From NCBI RefSeq assembly GCF_019800885.1, contig NZ_JAHVKE010000001.1, positions 1,364,001 to 1,428,000 of the forward strand: a stretch of 64,000 nt of DNA. The letters run 5' to 3'. The position numbers and the translations under genes were made by a program. Source of the DNA: Maritalea mobilis (GTDB lineage: Bacteria > Pseudomonadota > Alphaproteobacteria > Rhodobacterales > Rhodobacteraceae). Below the pieces are notes generated by a model. That model had not been told where the DNA came from. It did no database searches and saw nothing but the letters and a program-made list of their open reading frames with translations. Of this stretch, positions 45,571-55,849 are shown piece after piece (position 1 is the stretch's first letter; each line of letters begins with the position of its first letter).

Positions 45571-46185
45571 TTGACAGGACGCTTCATCAGCCTTGAAGGC
45601 ATCGACGGCTCGGGGAAATCGACCCAGTCGCGACGACTGTCCGAGCATCTGCGTAGCGTCGGGCGCGACCCGGTCCTGACGCGTGAGCCGGGCGGGGCTC
45701 CGGGGGCCGAGGAAATCCGCCGCCTGCTGGTCGAGGGGGATCCCGACCGCTGGTCGCCCGAGACCGAGATCCTGCTGTTTACCGCCGCGCGCCGCGATCA
45801 TCTGGAGCGCACCATCCGTCCAGCGCTCGCGGCGGGCCGGGACGTCATAACCGACCGCTTCGCCGACTCCACGCGGGTTTACCAGGGCGCGACACGGGGC
45901 GACCTGCGCGCGCTGGTCGATGCGATCCATGCCGATGCCATCGGGGTGGAGCCGGACCTGACGCTGATCCTCGACATGGACCCGGAGGTGGCCCTGTCGC
46001 GTGGATTGGCCCGCAATTCCGGCGAGGACCGGTTCGAAGAATTCGGCCTGCCCTTCCAGCAGAAACTGCGCGCCGGGTTTCAGGCCTTGGCCGAGGAATT
46101 CCCCGACCGTTGCATCCTGATCGACGCACAGGCCGATCCCGATACCGTTGCCGCCGTCATCGCCGCCGCCGTGGATGCTGCGTGA
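45571..46185 (+). CDS. tmk: Thymidylate kinase
   Basis: Protein of 204 residues. The P-loop LEGIDGSGKSTQ is followed by the DR-x motif ITDRFADSTRVYQG and the lid region with ARNSGEDRFEE. It phosphorylates dTMP to dTDP. It starts at a TTG at 45571. It lies immediately before holB, a common arrangement. Confidence 0.95.
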   Translation: MTGRFISLEGIDGSGKSTQSRRLSEHLRSVGRDPVLTREPGGAPGAEEIRRLLVEGDPDRWSPETEILLFTAARRDHLERTIRPALAAGRDVITDRFADSTRVYQGATRGDLRALVDAIHADAIGVEPDLTLILDMDPEVALSRGLARNSGEDRFEEFGLPFQQKLRAGFQALAEEFPDRCILIDAQADPDTVAAVIAAAVDAA

Positions 46186-46250
46186 GGCGCGCGACATGTC
46201 CCGCCGCGATCCCCCTCCCCCCCAGTTTGCGCGCGTGCTAAACCGCACCC

Positions 46251-47384
46251 ATGAGCGATGACGCCCTTCCCGAAGCCGACCGGATCGACGGCGCGCCCCA
46301 CCCGCGCGAGACCGTCACCCTGTTCGGGCAAGACACCCCCGAGGCGGAATTCCTGTCCGCGCTCAACTCGGGGCGTCTGCCCCATGGCTGGCTGCTGACC
46401 GGACCCCGGGGCGTCGGCAAGGCAAGTTTTGCGTGGCGGGCCGCGAAATACCTGATCGCCACCCCGCCGGATGGCGGTGATGCCCTGTTCGCCGCGCCCC
46501 CTGCGGCGACGCTCGATATCTCGCCCGAAAACCCCGTCGCCCATCGTATCCGGGCGCTGAGCGAGCCGTCCCTGATGCTGCTTCGGCGCGGCTGGGACGC
46601 GGACAAGAAACGCCTCAAGACCCAGCTGACTGTGGATGAGGTGCGCAACCTCAAGGGGTTCTTCGCCATGTCCTCCGGCGGCGGGCGCCGCGTGGTGATC
46701 GTGGACTCCGCCGACGAGATGAACGCCTCTGCCGCCAATGCGCTGCTCAAGGAACTGGAGGAACCGCCGCGCGATACCGTCTTGTTCCTCGTCTCGCATC
46801 AACCCTCGGGCCTGTTGCCGACCATCCGCTCGCGCTGCCGGACATTGCGGTTCACCCCGCTCGGCCCGGCCGACCTGTCCGCCGCGCTGGCGCAAGCCGG
46901 GCACACGCCGCCCGAGGGCACCGAGGCCGAGGCGCTCGCCGCGCTCTCCGGTGGATCGGTGGGCGAGGCCATCCGCCTGATCTCGATGGACGGCCCGGCG
47001 CTTTATGCCGAGATCGTGCGGCTCCTTTCGACCCTGCCGGACATGGACCGCCCCACGGCCCTGCGCTTGTCCGAGGCCGCTGCCGCGAAAGGCGCCGAGG
47101 CGCGTTTTGACCTGACGCTGTCCCTGCTCGACACGGCGCTGTCTCGCCTTGCCCGCGCAGGCACGACGGGGCAGGCGCCCGCCCCCATCGCCGCCGGCGA
47201 AGACGCAGTGATCGCAAAACTTTCACCCAATCCCTGGGCAGCCCGCGCCTGGGCCGAGCTTGCCGCAACGCTCACCGCCCGTGCGCGCCAGGGCAAGGCG
47301 GTCAACCTTGACCCTGCCGCCCTCGTATTCGATATGTTCCTCGACCTCGACCGGACGGCGGCCCGTCTCGCCGCCCCCGCCTGA
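46251..47384 (+). CDS. holB: DNA polymerase III delta' subunit
   Basis: Protein of 377 residues. The AAA+ clamp-loader pattern is seen: GWLLTGPRGVGKASFAWR (Walker-A-like), VVIVDSADEMNASAANAL and KELEEPPRDTVLFLVSHQ, then RSRCRTLRFTPL. Compared with many HolB proteins it has an extra segment (about 90-105) and no zinc-binding cysteines in the usual place. It is part of the clamp loader of the replicative polymerase and is always essential. Confidence 0.92.
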   Translation: MSDDALPEADRIDGAPHPRETVTLFGQDTPEAEFLSALNSGRLPHGWLLTGPRGVGKASFAWRAAKYLIATPPDGGDALFAAPPAATLDISPENPVAHRIRALSEPSLMLLRRGWDADKKRLKTQLTVDEVRNLKGFFAMSSGGGRRVVIVDSADEMNASAANALLKELEEPPRDTVLFLVSHQPSGLLPTIRSRCRTLRFTPLGPADLSAALAQAGHTPPEGTEAEALAALSGGSVGEAIRLISMDGPALYAEIVRLLSTLPDMDRPTALRLSEAAAAKGAEARFDLTLSLLDTALSRLARAGTTGQAPAPIAAGEDAVIAKLSPNPWAARAWAELAATLTARARQGKAVNLDPAALVFDMFLDLDRTAARLAAPA

Positions 47385-47410
47385 CCGAGACCGAAGGACC
47401 AAGTTTTCCG

Positions 47411-48220
47411 ATGCCTGACAGCACCCCCCAGATCGTCGACAGCCATTGCCACCTCGACTTCCCGGATTTCGCCGGGGAACTGCACGAGGTCATCGACCGC
47501 GCCGCTCGCGCGGGCGTCTCGCGCATGGTCACGATCTGCACCCGGCTGAAGAATGCCGACAGCGTCCGCGCCATCGCCGACATGCACGCCCCCGTCTTCT
47601 GGGCTGCGGGCACCCATCCGATGAGCGCGGCCGAAGAACCGCTGGCCACCGTCGAAGAGTTGGAGGCGCTGGCCAAGCACCCCAAATTCGTCGGTATCGG
47701 CGAGACGGGCCTCGACTATCACTACACCGCCGAGAGCAAGGACATTCAGCAAGAAAGCCTGCGTATCCATATCGAGGCCGCGCGCAGCACGGGCCTGCCG
47801 CTCATCATCCACGCCCGCGACGCGGATGAGGACATGGCCCGCATCCTGGCCGAGGAATACCGCGCCGGCGCCTATAGCTGTGTCATGCACTGTTTTTCGT
47901 CGGGGGCGGGGCTGGCGCAAGCCGCGCTCGACCTCGGCTTCTACCTGTCGATGTCGGGGATCGCGGCCTTTCCCCGCTCGACCGAGCTGCGCGAGATCTT
48001 CGCCGCGGCCCCGCTCGACCGCATCCTTGTCGAAACCGACAGCCCCTACCTCGCGCCGCCACCCCATCGCGGCAAGCGCAACGAGCCTGCCTATACCGTG
48101 CACACCGCGCGCGTTGGCGCCGAGACCTTCGGCGTGTCCGAGGCCGAGTTCGCCGCCTCCACCACCGCCAATTTCGACCGCCTCTTCTGGAAGGCCGCCG
48201 ACTGGGCCAAGGCCGCCTGA
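47411..48220 (+). CDS. TatD-family metal-dependent hydrolase
   Basis: Protein of 269 residues. Metal-binding motifs are VDSHCHLDF near the start, GETGLDYHY, IIHARDADEDM, MHCFSSG and VETDSPYLAPP. These are typical of TatD DNases. A signal peptide is absent, so it is cytoplasmic. Its stop is directly followed by the start of the next gene, so they are co-transcribed. Confidence 0.93.
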   Translation: MPDSTPQIVDSHCHLDFPDFAGELHEVIDRAARAGVSRMVTICTRLKNADSVRAIADMHAPVFWAAGTHPMSAAEEPLATVEELEALAKHPKFVGIGETGLDYHYTAESKDIQQESLRIHIEAARSTGLPLIIHARDADEDMARILAEEYRAGAYSCVMHCFSSGAGLAQAALDLGFYLSMSGIAAFPRSTELREIFAAAPLDRILVETDSPYLAPPPHRGKRNEPAYTVHTARVGAETFGVSEAEFAASTTANFDRLFWKAADWAKAA

Positions 48221-49018
48221 ATGGGCGAGCTGCGTTTCACCATCCTCGGCTGTGGATCGTCTGGCGGGGTCCCGCGCCTCGGCGGTCACTGGGGAGAGTG
48301 CGACCCGGATGAGCCGCGCAACACGCGCCGCCGATGCTCCATGCTGGTCGAGCGCGACGGCGAAGAGGGCACCACCGCCGTCCTGATCGACACCTCGCCC
48401 GACCTGCGCGCGCAATTGCTGGATACCGGCATCGGTCGGCTGGACGGGGTGGTCTATACCCACGCCCATGCCGACCATGTCCACGGTCTCGATGACCTGC
48501 GGATGATCGTGTTCAACATGCGCCAGCGCCTGCCCGTCTGGGCCGATGGCGCGACGCAGAACGACCTGCTCAACCGCTTCGGCTATGCGTTCGTTCAACC
48601 CAAGGGCAGCGCCTATCCCCCGATCCTCGATCTCAATAGCATCGAGGGCGACGTGGTGATCGACGGCCCCGGTGGCCCGATCACGCTGACGCCTTTCGAG
48701 GTCACGCATGGCAATATCCATGCGCTCGGCTTTCGCATCGGCGATCTTGCCTACCTGCCCGACGTCTCCGACATCCCAGACGCGGCATGGCCGGTTCTGG
48801 ACGGGCTGGATTGCTGGGTGCTGGACGCGCTGCGCCGCACGCCGCATCCAAGCCACGCGCATCTGGACAAGTCGCTTGGCTGGATCGCCCGCGCCGCGCC
48901 GCGCCGTGCGATCCTGACCAACATGCATATCGATCTGGATTACCAGACCGTCCTGAGCGAGACACCGGAGCACATCACGCCCGCCCATGACGGGATGGTG
49001 ATCACCTACCAGACCTGA
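48221..49018 (+). CDS. MBL-fold metallo-hydrolase (PhnP-like)
   Basis: Protein of 265 residues. The metallo-beta-lactamase core starts ILGCGSSGGVPRLGG and carries THAHADHVHGLDDLR (H-x-H-x-D-H), with later ligands in TPFEVTHGN and ANILTNMHIDLDY-like sequences. The overall pattern, including the GSSGG start, fits the PhnP/ElaC-type phosphodiesterases. The actual substrate is unknown. It starts at the base after the tatD stop. Confidence 0.9.
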   Translation: MGELRFTILGCGSSGGVPRLGGHWGECDPDEPRNTRRRCSMLVERDGEEGTTAVLIDTSPDLRAQLLDTGIGRLDGVVYTHAHADHVHGLDDLRMIVFNMRQRLPVWADGATQNDLLNRFGYAFVQPKGSAYPPILDLNSIEGDVVIDGPGGPITLTPFEVTHGNIHALGFRIGDLAYLPDVSDIPDAAWPVLDGLDCWVLDALRRTPHPSHAHLDKSLGWIARAAPRRAILTNMHIDLDYQTVLSETPEHITPAHDGMVITYQT

Positions 49019-49027
49019 GGCACTGAC

Positions 49028-49960
49028 ATGGCCGAGCTACTGGGCGTCGTCCTGCCCGTCTTTCTCGTGGTGGGCGCGGGCTATCTCGCCGTGTGGCGCG
49101 GCCTCTTTGCCGACACGGCGGTCAACGGGCTGATGGTGTTCGCCACCAAGTTCGCCATCCCCTGCCTCCTGTTCACGGCCATCGCCACGCTCGATCTCGG
49201 GCAGGAGTTCGACCTGCGACTGCTCGCCAGCTTCTACACCGGATCGGCCAGTGTCTTTGCCCTCGGCATCCTTGGGGCGCGGTTCATCTTTGGCAGGCCC
49301 ATGGCCGACAGCGTCGCCATCGGTTTCGTCGCGATGTTCGCAAACAACGTCCTGCTGGCCCTGCCGATCATGGAGCGCGCCTATGGCGCCGACGCGCTGG
49401 CCCCGAATTTCGCCATCATCGCCGTGCATGCGCCCTTCTGCTACCTGCTCGGCATCATCACGATGGAGATCGTCCGCGCGGGCAGCGCGCGGCCCCTTCA
49501 ATTGATGCGCTCGGTCTTCACCGCCGCCTTCACCAACGCGATCATGATCGGGATCATGCTGGGGTTCGTCGTGAACCTGACGGGCCTGCCCATCCCCGGC
49601 GTGGTGGACGAGGCGCTGGGGCTGATGGTCCGCGCCGCCCTGCCCGCCGCTTTGTTCGGCCTTGGCGGCGTGCTCTACCGCTACAAGCCCGAGGGCGACG
49701 CCTTTGTCATTGCGATGATCTGCACGCTGGCGCTGCTGGTTCACCCGGTCATCACCTATACGCTGGGCACGAATGCCACGGCCCTCAGCCAGGGGCAGTT
49801 GCGCTCGGCGGTCATTGCCTCGGCCATGGCGCCCGGTGTGAACGCCTATCTCTTCGCCGACATGTACGGCGTGGCCCGACGGGTCGCGGCTTCCTCGGTC
49901 CTGATCGGGACCGGGCTGACGGTGATCAGCGCCTCGCTCTGGCTGCTTGTTCTGCCGTAA
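49028..49960 (+). CDS. AEC-family (auxin efflux carrier) transporter
   Basis: Protein of 310 residues with about ten membrane helices. The start LLGVVLPVFLVVGAGYLAVW and the conserved NALMIGIMLGFVVNL, then LPAALFGLGGVLYRY and MAPGVNAYLFADMYG are typical of AEC transporters for small organic acids. It lies 9 bases after the metallo-hydrolase gene and is convergent with the ABC-permease gene, with a bidirectional terminator at 49965-49989. Confidence 0.9.
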   Translation: MAELLGVVLPVFLVVGAGYLAVWRGLFADTAVNGLMVFATKFAIPCLLFTAIATLDLGQEFDLRLLASFYTGSASVFALGILGARFIFGRPMADSVAIGFVAMFANNVLLALPIMERAYGADALAPNFAIIAVHAPFCYLLGIITMEIVRAGSARPLQLMRSVFTAAFTNAIMIGIMLGFVVNLTGLPIPGVVDEALGLMVRAALPAALFGLGGVLYRYKPEGDAFVIAMICTLALLVHPVITYTLGTNATALSQGQLRSAVIASAMAPGVNAYLFADMYGVARRVAASSVLIGTGLTVISASLWLLVLP

Positions 49961-49964
49961 AGAA

Positions 49965-49989
49965 GAACCCGGCCGAAGGGGCCGGGTTC
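49965..49989. terminator. Bidirectional terminator hairpin
   Basis: GAACCCGGCC at 49965-49974 pairs perfectly with GGCCGGGTTC at 49980-49989 with a 5-base loop. It lies 5 bases after the AEC gene and 23 bases after the convergent permease gene. On the minus strand it is followed by TTCTTT, so it can stop transcription from the ABC operon. Confidence 0.8.
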
Positions 49990-50011
49990 TCCACTCGAAT
50001 TTCTTGCGGCG

Positions 50012-51028
50012 TCAGCCCGGCGACATGCCCCGCAACCGCTCGGACCGGCGGCGCAAGATCTCGACCGTGGTCAGTAGCAGGATCGAAATCGACACAAGGA
50101 TCGTCGCCGCCGCAAGGATCGTCGGGCTGATCTGCTCGCGCAGGCCGGTGAACATCTGCCACGGCAGCGTCTGCTGACCGGCAGAGCCGACGAACAGAAC
50201 GACCACCACCTCGTCGAAGGAGGTGATGAAGGCGAACAGTCCACCCGAGATCACGCCCGGCAGGATCAGCGGCATCTGGATCTTGAAGAAGGTGGTCACC
50301 GGGTTCGCGCCAAGGCTGGCCGCCGCCCGCGTCAGCGACCGGTCGAAGCCCACCAGCGTGGCTGTGACGGTGATGATGACAAAGGGGATACCCAGCGCGG
50401 CATGGGCCAGCACGACGCCCCAATAGGTGCCCTGCAGCCCGACACGGGAATAGAAGAAATACATCCCCGCCGCCGAAATGATCAGCGGCACGATCATGGG
50501 CGAAATCAGGATCGCCATGATCGCCCCCTTGAAAGGCACATGGGTCTGGCTGAGGCCGATCGCGGCCAGCGTTCCCAGCGACACCGACAAGAGCGTCGCC
50601 ATCGGCGCGATCACCAGCGAGTTGCGCAGCGGCGTCATCCACTCGGCCCCGTCCAGGCCCCAGAGCTTGCCCACGATCAACCCGAACAAGGCCCCGACCA
50701 ACACCGGCAACACGATATACCGCTCGCCCTTCCACGCCCACATGGCGCCAGCGAACCCGGCCCCCAGAACGGCGCCGATCAGCAGGCCGCGCCACGGGTA
50801 GCCGTCATCGCCAAAGAAGTCGCGGTAATGCTTCAGCGAATACCCCTCGGGGTCCAGCCGCAGCATTTCCGGCGTGAAGGTAAAGAAGTCCTGCGCGTTG
50901 AAGCTGAGCGGGATGATGATCAGGATCGGGGCGATCAGGAAGAAGAAGATCAACCCGCAGATCACGCGAAAGCCGTAGAACCAGATCTTGTGACCGGTCG
51001 AGGCATAGGGGGGCAGTTTGTGGTCCAT
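50012..51028 (-). CDS. ABC transporter permease (PotC-type)
   Basis: Protein of 338 residues. The permease core includes the EAA loop AAASLGANPVTTFFKIQMPL and the fold SLVIAPMATLLSVSLGTLA. Between TM1 (GLIFFFLIAPILIIIPLSF) and the core there is an extra segment with two added hydrophobic stretches (LLIGAVLGAGFAGAMWAW, VLPVLVGALFGLIVGKLW) not usual in this family. It is the last gene of the operon. With PotB-like and PotA-like partners it forms a polyamine- or sugar-type importer. Confidence 0.9.
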   Translation of the reverse strand: MDHKLPPYASTGHKIWFYGFRVICGLIFFFLIAPILIIIPLSFNAQDFFTFTPEMLRLDPEGYSLKHYRDFFGDDGYPWRGLLIGAVLGAGFAGAMWAWKGERYIVLPVLVGALFGLIVGKLWGLDGAEWMTPLRNSLVIAPMATLLSVSLGTLAAIGLSQTHVPFKGAIMAILISPMIVPLIISAAGMYFFYSRVGLQGTYWGVVLAHAALGIPFVIITVTATLVGFDRSLTRAAASLGANPVTTFFKIQMPLILPGVISGGLFAFITSFDEVVVVLFVGSAGQQTLPWQMFTGLREQISPTILAAATILVSISILLLTTVEILRRRSERLRGMSPG

Positions 51029-51044
51029 GTCTCTGTCCTTTCCC

Positions 51045-52751
51045 TCAGCCCAGCTTCACGTTGTCGATGCCGACCATCCGGTCGTAGAGCCAGTAGAGCG
51101 CCAGCACGAGCGCCAGCAGGATCGATCCGAGCGCAGCGGCCAGACCCCAGTTCAGGCTTTCCGAGATGTGGAAGGCGATCCGGTTCGAGATGAACGTGCC
51201 GGTGCGGCCGCCCACCAGTTCCGGCGTGATGTAATAGCCGATCGACAGGATGAAGACGAGGATCGACCCCGCGCCGATGCCCGGCACCGATTGCGGGAAA
51301 TAGACCCGCCAGAACGCCGTCCACTGCGTTGCGCCCAGCGACTTGGCCGCGCGGACATAGGAGGGCGGGATCGTTTTCATCACCGAGTAGAGCGGCAGGA
51401 TCATGAAGGGCAGCAGGATATGCGTCATCGCAATAATCGTGCCCGTCTGGTTGTTGATCAGCGCAAGCCGAGCGTCATCGGCCACGAAGCCCAGCCAGAC
51501 CAGCGTGTCGTTGATCACGCCCTGGTTTTGCAGCAGCACCTTCCACGCGCTCGTCCGCACCAGAAGCGAGGTCCAGAACGGCAGCAGCACGAGGATCAGC
51601 AGCAGGTTCGACGTGCGCAGCGGCAGGTTCGAAAGAAGATAGGCGATCGGGTAGCCCAGCAGGATGCAGCTGATCGTGATGACCAGCGACATGAAGATCG
51701 TGCGCTGGAACAGGAGCAGGTAGATGCGCTGCTCGTCCGGCTGCTGTTCGATCCCGTCCGGCGTCAGTTGCAGGTCGACAGCGGCAAGGAAATAGCCAGC
51801 CGTGTAGGGATCTGAAAACGCCTCGATGGTTTCCCAGATGGGCATCTCGACCCAGCCGTCGTCCATGTCTTCCCAGACGGCGCGCAGATCGACGGTTTCG
51901 AACCCGTCCACCGCCGTGTCCGCCGCCACGAGCATCTCGGCGCCAACCCCGTCATACTCGACGACAGACGCTGCGGGGACGGTCACGAGATCGCGATAGA
52001 GCGCAAGGTAAACGCTATTCCACGGCTCTTCTTCGAGCGGACTGTCTTGGTCTTCCTGCTGCACCGTGCGGGCGAAACTGCGATAGGCGTCCGCCGTCTC
52101 GGGCAGCAGAGTGCGGATACCGTCAGACAATTGGAACAGCGGCTCGGGCCCGGCGGCATCTTCGCCCTCGGCCTCCAGCGTCGCAGCCCACTCGGACTGC
52201 GCAGCCAGCCAATCGGACGAGGCCATCATCTCGGCCCAGGCGACCGGGTCTTCCCACGCTTCGTCGAGATCGATGAACTGGTCGGCATATTCCTCGCCCA
52301 CATCGTCCACCCCGCGGCCGGAGCGGCGAAACATCGAACTCAGGCCCGTGGTCTCGTAATTCAGGCGGCTGCCAAGGCGCGTGTGGATCCGGCGCTCGGC
52401 CGCTTCGATGAAGTCATAGGTCAGCGCGGCATAGGTCGCCTCGTCCGGCAGGGTCTCGGCATCCCAGTCATCCAGGGCAACCACGGTGCGCGGCAGGGTT
52501 TCCGACACGATCTGGTTCTCGACCGAGCGGAACAGCATGTCGATGATCGGCGCCACGAAGGTGACAAGCACGAACAGCAGAAGCGGTGCGATCAGCATCA
52601 ATGCCCGCAACTTTTGCGCGCGCAGGGCGCGGTTCAGGCTGACCTTGAGCGGGCTGCCATCCGCGGCCAGCACCGGCCCCGTGCTTTCGGCATCCGCGCG
52701 GCGCGCATCGGCGGCGGCGCGGCTCATGTCTCCGGCGTCGGTCGCACTCAT
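51045..52751 (-). CDS. ABC transporter permease (PotB-type) with large periplasmic insert
   Basis: Protein of 568 residues. After TM1 (LRALMLIAPLLLFVLVTFVA) comes a hydrophilic, acidic region from about 75 to 345 rich in Asp and Glu, then the normal permease helices (VITISCILLGYPIAYLLSNL, EAA loop AAKSLGATQWTAFWRVYFPQ). Typical PotB proteins are about 280-300 residues, so the insert roughly doubles the length. It should face the periplasm. Its role is unknown; it might bind the solute or the solute-binding protein. It overlaps the DUF1330 gene by 4 bases. Confidence 0.88.
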   Translation of the reverse strand: MSATDAGDMSRAAADARRADAESTGPVLAADGSPLKVSLNRALRAQKLRALMLIAPLLLFVLVTFVAPIIDMLFRSVENQIVSETLPRTVVALDDWDAETLPDEATYAALTYDFIEAAERRIHTRLGSRLNYETTGLSSMFRRSGRGVDDVGEEYADQFIDLDEAWEDPVAWAEMMASSDWLAAQSEWAATLEAEGEDAAGPEPLFQLSDGIRTLLPETADAYRSFARTVQQEDQDSPLEEEPWNSVYLALYRDLVTVPAASVVEYDGVGAEMLVAADTAVDGFETVDLRAVWEDMDDGWVEMPIWETIEAFSDPYTAGYFLAAVDLQLTPDGIEQQPDEQRIYLLLFQRTIFMSLVITISCILLGYPIAYLLSNLPLRTSNLLLILVLLPFWTSLLVRTSAWKVLLQNQGVINDTLVWLGFVADDARLALINNQTGTIIAMTHILLPFMILPLYSVMKTIPPSYVRAAKSLGATQWTAFWRVYFPQSVPGIGAGSILVFILSIGYYITPELVGGRTGTFISNRIAFHISESLNWGLAAALGSILLALVLALYWLYDRMVGIDNVKLG

Positions 52752-53038
52752 TCCGTGCCCTCCACGACAAGGATCACGCTATCGGCGGTGCGGCGGCGAA
52801 TGTCCGCAACCTCCTGGTATTCAGGGTCGTTATAGGCGGCGAGCGCGGCCTCGTAGCTCGGGAACTCGATCACCACGTGGCGGCTGAGGGTGTCGCCCTC
52901 CATCACCTGCGCCTGTCCGCCACGCACGATGAACTGTCCGCCCAGCGCCTTGAGGATCGGCGTGTCCCGCTCGACATATTCCTTGTAGGCCTCGGGATCG
53001 TTCACGGTGATATGGCCGATGATATAGCCTTTGGGCAT
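52748..53038 (-). CDS. DUF1330 protein
   Basis: Protein of 96 residues from the ATG at 53038; the longer frame upstream is repeat sequence. The core YIIGHITVNDPEAYKEYVE, then LGGQFIVRGGQAQVMEGD and VIEFPSYEAALAAYNDPEYQ is the DUF1330 (dimeric ferredoxin-like) fold. Such proteins are small cytosolic enzymes of unknown substrate, and their presence inside an ABC operon suggests they act on the transported compound. The stop overlaps the PotB-like start by 4 bases. Confidence 0.85.
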   Translation of the reverse strand: MPKGYIIGHITVNDPEAYKEYVERDTPILKALGGQFIVRGGQAQVMEGDTLSRHVVIEFPSYEAALAAYNDPEYQEVADIRRRTADSVILVVEGTE

Positions 53039-53069
53039 TGCGATGCGCCTTTCGCCGTCAGTCGTTTGG

Positions 53070-53154
53070 GTAGGGTGCGCTTCAATGCACCGCCTGTGCG
53101 TCGTGACCGCCGCTCGGGCCGGTCTTGCGGGCGGTGCGCTCAAGCGCACCCTAC
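53070..53154. repeat. Long hairpin repeat in ABC operon
   Basis: GTAGGGTGCGCTT at 53070-53082 and GCACCGCC at 53087-53094 pair with GGCGGTGC (53130-53137) and AAGCGCACCCTAC at 53142-53154. It forms a 25-base stem with a central mismatch. This type of repeated GTAGGGTGCGC hairpin is common between genes in Rhodobacteraceae. It lies between the binding-protein and DUF1330 genes, where it may lower expression downstream. Confidence 0.75.
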
Positions 53155-53215
53155 GCTGGGAAGGACCCGGGGCCGCCGCGCGGGCGGCCCCGGACCGGAT
53201 CACGTCAGATGTCGA

Positions 53216-54337
53216 TTACTGCGACAGCCAGGCCTGGAAACGGGCATCCAGGTCATCGCGGTAGTCGGCCCACCATTCGTAGTTGAACAGGAAGGTGCGC
53301 GTGGCGTTCGCCGGGTCGGTCGGCATGTGCGGTGCCATGTCGATGCCCAGGTCGGCGTGGGTCGAGACCAGCGGCGCCGAAGACGCACGGGCAGGACCGT
53401 AGGAGATGTACTGAGCCTGGTCGGCCAGACGCTGGGTGTCGGTCGCGAAGCGCACGAAGTCCAGCACGCGGTTCAGGCGATCTTCCGGCAGACCCTCGGG
53501 GATGATCCAGCCGTCCAGGTCGAAGACCTGTGCGTCCCACATCATCGCGACCGGCTGGTCCTGCTCTTCGATCAGGCTGAACAGACGACCGTTATAGGTC
53601 GAGCCGAAGACGACCTCGCCATCGGCCAGCAGCTGCGGCGTGTCGGCGCCGGCGGTCCACCAGACGGTGCTGTCCTTGACGGTGTCGAGAACGGCAAAGG
53701 CGCGTTCGATGCCTTCTTCGGTTTCCAGCACGTCATAGACGTCTTCCATGGCGACGCCGTCACACATCAGCGCCCATTCCATGTTGCCGATCGGACGACG
53801 CTCGAGGCTGCGCTGACCCGGGAAGTTCTCGAGGTCGAACACATCACAGATATCGTCGGGGGTGTTGCCGCCCCACTCTTCCACGTCGGTGCGGTAGCCG
53901 AAGGTGGTCGAGTAGACGATCTGCGGGATGAAGCAATCCGACACGATCAGGTCGCCGAAGTCTTCCGACGCGGGCGTGCCATCGGGCGCAGGCGCCAGAA
54001 CCTCGTCATGGTCGATTTCCATCGCCAGGCCTTCGTCGCAGAGACGGATGGCGTCCGAGGCCACCACGTCGACGAGATCCCAGGTGATGTTACCGGCTTC
54101 TTCCATGGCGCGCATGCGGGCCACGGCCTCGCCGGAGCTTTCGTCCCAGATCACCTCGAGACCTTCGTGCATGGCCTGGTAAGGGTCGGAATAGGCGCGG
54201 ATCTGGCTGGTTTGGTAGGCACCGCCCCAGCTGACCAGGGTCATGCTGTCGGCCATGTTGCCATGCGCCTCGGCCAGCACCATCGGCGCTGCAAAAGCGG
54301 CACCCGTGGTCAAAAGCATCAAGCTCTTGAGTTTCAT
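53216..54337 (-). CDS. ABC transporter solute-binding protein (PotD-type)
   Basis: Protein of 373 residues from the ATG at 54337 after AAGGAGAGAG; a signal peptide (MLLTTGAAFAAPMVLAEA) follows. SMTLVSWGGAYQTSQIRAYS at the mature N-terminus and IPQIVYSTTFGYRTDVEEWG, then GLPEDRLNRVLDFVRFATD are typical of the spermidine/putrescine and related polyol-binding proteins. Substrate cannot be read from the sequence. It lies after the ATPase gene with a gap of 109 bases, and is separated from DUF1330 by the repeat hairpin. Confidence 0.9.
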   Translation of the reverse strand: MKLKSLMLLTTGAAFAAPMVLAEAHGNMADSMTLVSWGGAYQTSQIRAYSDPYQAMHEGLEVIWDESSGEAVARMRAMEEAGNITWDLVDVVASDAIRLCDEGLAMEIDHDEVLAPAPDGTPASEDFGDLIVSDCFIPQIVYSTTFGYRTDVEEWGGNTPDDICDVFDLENFPGQRSLERRPIGNMEWALMCDGVAMEDVYDVLETEEGIERAFAVLDTVKDSTVWWTAGADTPQLLADGEVVFGSTYNGRLFSLIEEQDQPVAMMWDAQVFDLDGWIIPEGLPEDRLNRVLDFVRFATDTQRLADQAQYISYGPARASSAPLVSTHADLGIDMAPHMPTDPANATRTFLFNYEWWADYRDDLDARFQAWLSQ

Positions 54338-54446
54338 TATGTCTCTCTCCTTGCTGTTGGACGTAAGTTTCACGTTCCGATTGGTTTTAGTTGTGATTGG
54401 GCCGCCACCGGGTCGTCCAAGGAAACCCGGCGGCTGTTCGGCCATG

Positions 54447-55544
<1,098 letters not shown>

Positions 55545-55849
55545 ACCTCACTCCCCTGTTGTGCGCCCGGTGTTACCCCGGAATTTGGCAGCCAATAAAA
55601 CAAGCCCCTTTCAATGTTGCAACCAATTTACCGGAACAGACCCCACAGAACTGCCCTGTGAAACGGCATTTGCTTGCTTTTCGGGCGCTTCCGAGACGTC
55701 TTGTAAGCCTTTGCACCTTGCCTTAGCACCGTCTGGACCGTCCCGACCCGAGGCTTGCCCGCAACCGTGCCCTGCACAAACCCGATGTCCCGCCCTGCCC
55801 AGACCCATTCCGAACGCCCGCCCGAGGCGACCGGGAAGGCGGCGTTGCG
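55545..55849. other. Divergent promoter region of ABC importer and exporter
   Basis: A 305-base gap that must hold the promoters of the PotA-type gene and the MsbA-type gene. An A/T-rich stretch lies near 55595-55635. No palindrome or known binding site stands out, and no gene is seen. Confidence 0.5.

Noticed and set aside
47003-48988. 661-codon minus-strand frame opposite holB, tatD and the metallo-hydrolase
   Set aside because: Core genes on the plus strand explain the sequence fully.
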